NCBI GenBank assembly: GCA_003661385.1
Contig: QMWA01000016.1
Location: forward strand, 1-16,869
Origin: Thermoproteota archaeon
Lineage (GTDB): Archaea > Korarchaeota > Korarchaeia > B14-G2
DNA length: 16,869 nucleotides
Direction of reading: 5' to 3'
The position numbers and the translations under genes were made by a program. The notes under the pieces were generated by a model that saw nothing but the letters and a program-made list of their open reading frames with translations, had not been told where the DNA came from and did no database searches. This document shows positions 14,729 through 16,869 of this stretch, one piece after another (position 1 is the stretch's first letter; every line of letters starts with the position of its first letter).

Positions 14729-14729
14729 T

Positions 14730-15623
14730 ATGCTGAAAGTTGATGTAGCTGGACTTGAGCTCAGCCCGCCTCTGGTCTTAGCTTCAGGCATTCTAGGGGT
14801 TACAGCCAAGATTATGGCGAGGGTATCAGAGCACTTAGGTGCTATAACCACCAAGTCGGTAGGCGCTAGAAGAAGGGAAGGCTATCCGAACCCTGTTGTA
14901 TGCCCACTGCCGTATGGGCTTCTGAACGCTATGGGGCTTCCTAACCCAGGGATAGACTACTTCGAGGAAGTGATAAGGGAGTTCAAGAAGCTGAGCAAGA
15001 AGCCGATTATAGTGAGCGTCATAGGAAGTGATAGCCCTGAATACGTATCTTCTAGAGCAGAGGAAGCTGGAGCAGACGCCATAGAGCTTAACGTGTCCTG
15101 CCCCCATGCAGGAGGGCTGCTAGAGCTAGGGATGGACATAGAGCAGGTTAGAAGGATAGTCAGAGACCTGAAGTCTATACTCTCAATTCCGCTTTTCGTC
15201 AAGCTGTCACCTAACATCCAGGACATAGGGAAGCTCGCTGAAACATGTGAAAAAGCTGGTGCAGATGGGATAACAGCTATAAATACGGTCAGGGCGGTGA
15301 AAATAGACTTGCTGTCGAAGAAGCCCTTGTTCAAGAGCATTTACTGCGGGCTATCTGGCGCAGCAATACACCCAATTGCTGTAAGATGCGTCTATGAGAT
15401 CTATGAGAAGGTAAGCATACCTATAATAGGGGTCGGTGGGGTTGTGAACTGGGAGAGCGCTGTAGAGCTCATATTAGCTGGAGCCAGTGCAGTAGGCATT
15501 GGAACAGCACTGACACAGGACATAGCTATAGCGAAGGAGATAGCAAGTGGGATACTCGAGTACATGAGGAGTGAGGGGTTCAAGAGCGTCAGTGAGATGA
15601 TAGGACTGGCACATAAGAGGTGA
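14730..15623 (+). CDS. pyrD: dihydroorotate dehydrogenase, class 1B catalytic subunit
   Basis: PyrD oxidises dihydroorotate to orotate, the fourth step of pyrimidine synthesis, using FMN. The 297-residue product has the class 1 phrase NVSCPHAGG with C124 as the expected catalytic base, which marks the cytosolic class 1B enzyme that works with PyrK. VKLSPN (about 157-162) and the phosphate-binding region IIGVGGVVNWESA near the C-terminus fit the family. A GTG at 14718 in the same frame is less likely: it falls inside the GGTGGT site and too close to the TATA-like element. The gene is followed by pyrK after 1 nt, and the two should be translated together. Confidence 0.94.
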   Translation: MLKVDVAGLELSPPLVLASGILGVTAKIMARVSEHLGAITTKSVGARRREGYPNPVVCPLPYGLLNAMGLPNPGIDYFEEVIREFKKLSKKPIIVSVIGSDSPEYVSSRAEEAGADAIELNVSCPHAGGLLELGMDIEQVRRIVRDLKSILSIPLFVKLSPNIQDIGKLAETCEKAGADGITAINTVRAVKIDLLSKKPLFKSIYCGLSGAAIHPIAVRCVYEIYEKVSIPIIGVGGVVNWESAVELILAGASAVGIGTALTQDIAIAKEIASGILEYMRSEGFKSVSEMIGLAHKR

Positions 15624-15624
15624 T

Positions 15625-16437
15625 ATGGTGCTCAAGAAGGTTGGGAGAGTAGAGGAGGCCACTGAGGTCTCCAGCGGGATATACCTGCTGAGAATTTCAT
15701 GCCCTCTGAAAGAACCCTATCCAGGGCAGTTCGTGATGGCGCAGCCGCCTGGGCTTGAGGAGATCCCCCTGAGCATAGCAGGGTACTCTGGTGGAGAGCT
15801 GAAGCTCATCGTAGCTGCTGTTGGAGAGACCACTAGAGCCTTGTGCAGAATGGACGTAGGCGACAGGCTCTGGGTAAGAGGCCCTCTTGGCAGAGGCTTC
15901 AGCTACATGTCTAGGAAAACTGCAGTTGCTGTAGCTGGAGGAGTCGGTATAGCACCGCTGATTTACCTTGTTGACGCAAGGAAGCGTGAAGGACTTAAAA
16001 CTAAGCTTGTAGCCGGCTTCAAGAGCAGAGTAGGAGGTAAGCTCATCCAGCTACTGGAGGATCTAGGTGATGTCGTTATAGCCACGGAGGACGGCAGCAT
16101 AGGGGCTAAGGGAGATGCTGTGTCAGTGGCTAGCAGCATGATCACTAGGTCCTCAATGGTGTTCGCATGCGGGCCTGAACCCATGCTAAGGAAGGTAGTG
16201 GACTTGTGCATGAGCGTTGGAGCTGCTGTAGAGTGCTCATTGGAGAGATACATTAAGTGCGGTGTTGGAATATGTGGAGCTTGCCTGATTGAAGGTGAAG
16301 AAGTCTCCATGAGAGTGTGTGCTGATGGGCCTGTATTTGATGGGGAGACCATTGTTAAGCTGAGTGACTTTGATAAGCTAGCTCTGGATAGGTCTGGGTG
16401 TAAGGTGCCACTTCATGGAGGCTGCCCTAGTAGGTGA
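15625..16437 (+). CDS. pyrK: dihydroorotate dehydrogenase electron-transfer subunit
   Basis: PyrK passes electrons from PyrD to NAD through FAD and a [2Fe-2S] cluster. The 270-residue product has a flavin-binding region with IPLSIAG (47-53), where the family usually has an RP-S type motif. A nucleotide-binding AGGVGIAPLIYL follows (about 104-115). The C-terminal cluster motif KCGVGICGAC has C212, C217 and C220, with C232 in CADGPVFDG. The stop of pyrD is 1 nt upstream, and GAGGTGAT directly precedes the ATG; a GTG one codon later is a weaker option. Its last 23 nt overlap the start of pyrE in another frame, pointing to translational coupling. Confidence 0.93.
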   Translation: MVLKKVGRVEEATEVSSGIYLLRISCPLKEPYPGQFVMAQPPGLEEIPLSIAGYSGGELKLIVAAVGETTRALCRMDVGDRLWVRGPLGRGFSYMSRKTAVAVAGGVGIAPLIYLVDARKREGLKTKLVAGFKSRVGGKLIQLLEDLGDVVIATEDGSIGAKGDAVSVASSMITRSSMVFACGPEPMLRKVVDLCMSVGAAVECSLERYIKCGVGICGACLIEGEEVSMRVCADGPVFDGETIVKLSDFDKLALDRSGCKVPLHGGCPSR

Positions 16438-16869
16438 GGTACTCAAGTCTGCTGGATGCATCCTATTTGGTAAGTTCAAGCTTACAAGTGGGAGAGAAAG
16501 CAGCTACTACATAGACCTAGGAACGCTTCCATCGCACCCCGTAGAGTTTGACCTCATAGCTTCACTTGCAGCATGGAAGATAAAGAAGATAGGGTTAGCA
16601 GACTACATCGCCGGAATACCGGTGAGAGGGGTGCCTCTGGCATCTCTAGTAGCCTATAAGCTCAAGGTCCCATTCCTACAGGTTAGAAAGGAGAGGAAGA
16701 TGCACGGGACAATGAAAGCTATTGAAGGCGAGTTTAAGCCTGGAGGACACGTTGTTGTAATGGATGACGTCGCGACAACTGGGGGAAGCCTAGCTGAAGC
16801 TGTTAGAAGGGTTAGAGAGGAGAGGCTTGTTGTTGACTACTGCTTTGTAGTCGTTGATAGAGAGGAGGG
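16415..16869 (+). CDS. pyrE: orotate phosphoribosyltransferase, N-terminal part (cut by window end)
   Basis: PyrE joins orotate to PRPP to give OMP, the step after PyrD. The frame opens with ATG at 16415, inside the end of pyrK, and runs without a stop to the window edge, giving 151 codons. It begins MEAALVGEVLKSAG, then GKFKLTSGRESSYYIDL near residues 19-35, and carries the PRPP-binding motif VVVMDDVATTGGS (about 118-130), which defines type I phosphoribosyltransferases. It completes a pyrD-pyrK-pyrE run. The C-terminus is outside the window, so a fusion to another pyrimidine enzyme cannot be ruled out. Confidence 0.93.
   Translation, partial: MEAALVGEVLKSAGCILFGKFKLTSGRESSYYIDLGTLPSHPVEFDLIASLAAWKIKKIGLADYIAGIPVRGVPLASLVAYKLKVPFLQVRKERKMHGTMKAIEGEFKPGGHVVVMDDVATTGGSLAEAVRRVREERLVVDYCFVVVDREE

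Overview
The window is archaeal. It carries an archaeal-type CO dehydrogenase/acetyl-CoA synthase (CODH/ACS) operon (cdhA-B-C-x-D-E), subunits of formylmethanofuran dehydrogenase (Fwd), an HdrA-MvhD fusion, TATA-like elements about 25-33 nt from start codons, and GAGGTG-type ribosome binding sites. Together these encode parts of both branches of the archaeal reductive acetyl-CoA (Wood-Ljungdahl) pathway. No mcr, hydrogenase, hdrB/hdrC, fwdA or fwdC gene is visible, so methanogen, alkane oxidiser, sulfate reducer and acetogen-like archaeon all remain possible. A TACK-type lineage is only an impression; nothing here proves it. No rRNA, tRNA, CRISPR array or mobile element was found.

Layout. (1) 1-310, plus strand: the C-terminal end of a CooC-like nickel-insertion ATPase, converging with and overlapping cdhE by 4 nt. 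(2) 307-7493, minus strand: one compact operon, cdhA (CODH alpha), cdhB (epsilon), cdhC (acetyl-CoA synthase beta), a 42-codon gene not previously called, cdhD and cdhE (corrinoid Fe-S protein delta and gamma). (3) 7494-7657: a 164-bp divergent promoter region. (4) 7658-8047, plus: fwdD-like molybdopterin-binding subunit, overlapping the end of the next operon tail-to-tail by 35 nt. (5) 8013-11754, minus: hdrA-mvhD fusion followed by an eight-cluster FwdF-like polyferredoxin. (6) 11815-13541, plus: an Fe-S protein joining a CdhE-type cluster domain to a FwdG-like ferredoxin, then fwdB. (7) 13538-14668, minus: a DegT/DnrJ-family aminotransferase. (8) 14730 to the end, plus: pyrD-pyrK-pyrE of pyrimidine synthesis, with pyrE cut by the window edge.

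How it fits together: HdrA-MvhD would handle flavin-based electron transfer. The polyferredoxin and the FwdG-like protein would carry electrons to FwdB/FwdD, which reduce CO2 to formylmethanofuran (methyl branch). CdhA/B reduce CO2 to CO, CdhD/E deliver the methyl group, and CdhC joins them with CoA to make acetyl-CoA. CooC matures the nickel sites.

The most interesting observation is the small gene at 2959-3087. Its product is similar to the N-terminal segment of CdhD, and the same strand-like motif occurs in the C-terminal tail of CdhC. This suggests a shared docking module spread over three adjacent genes. Also notable are a CdhA with no cysteine where the last C-cluster ligand is expected, the CdhE-like domain in the Fwd-linked ferredoxin, and a perfect hairpin with GGTGGT in its loop just before pyrD.
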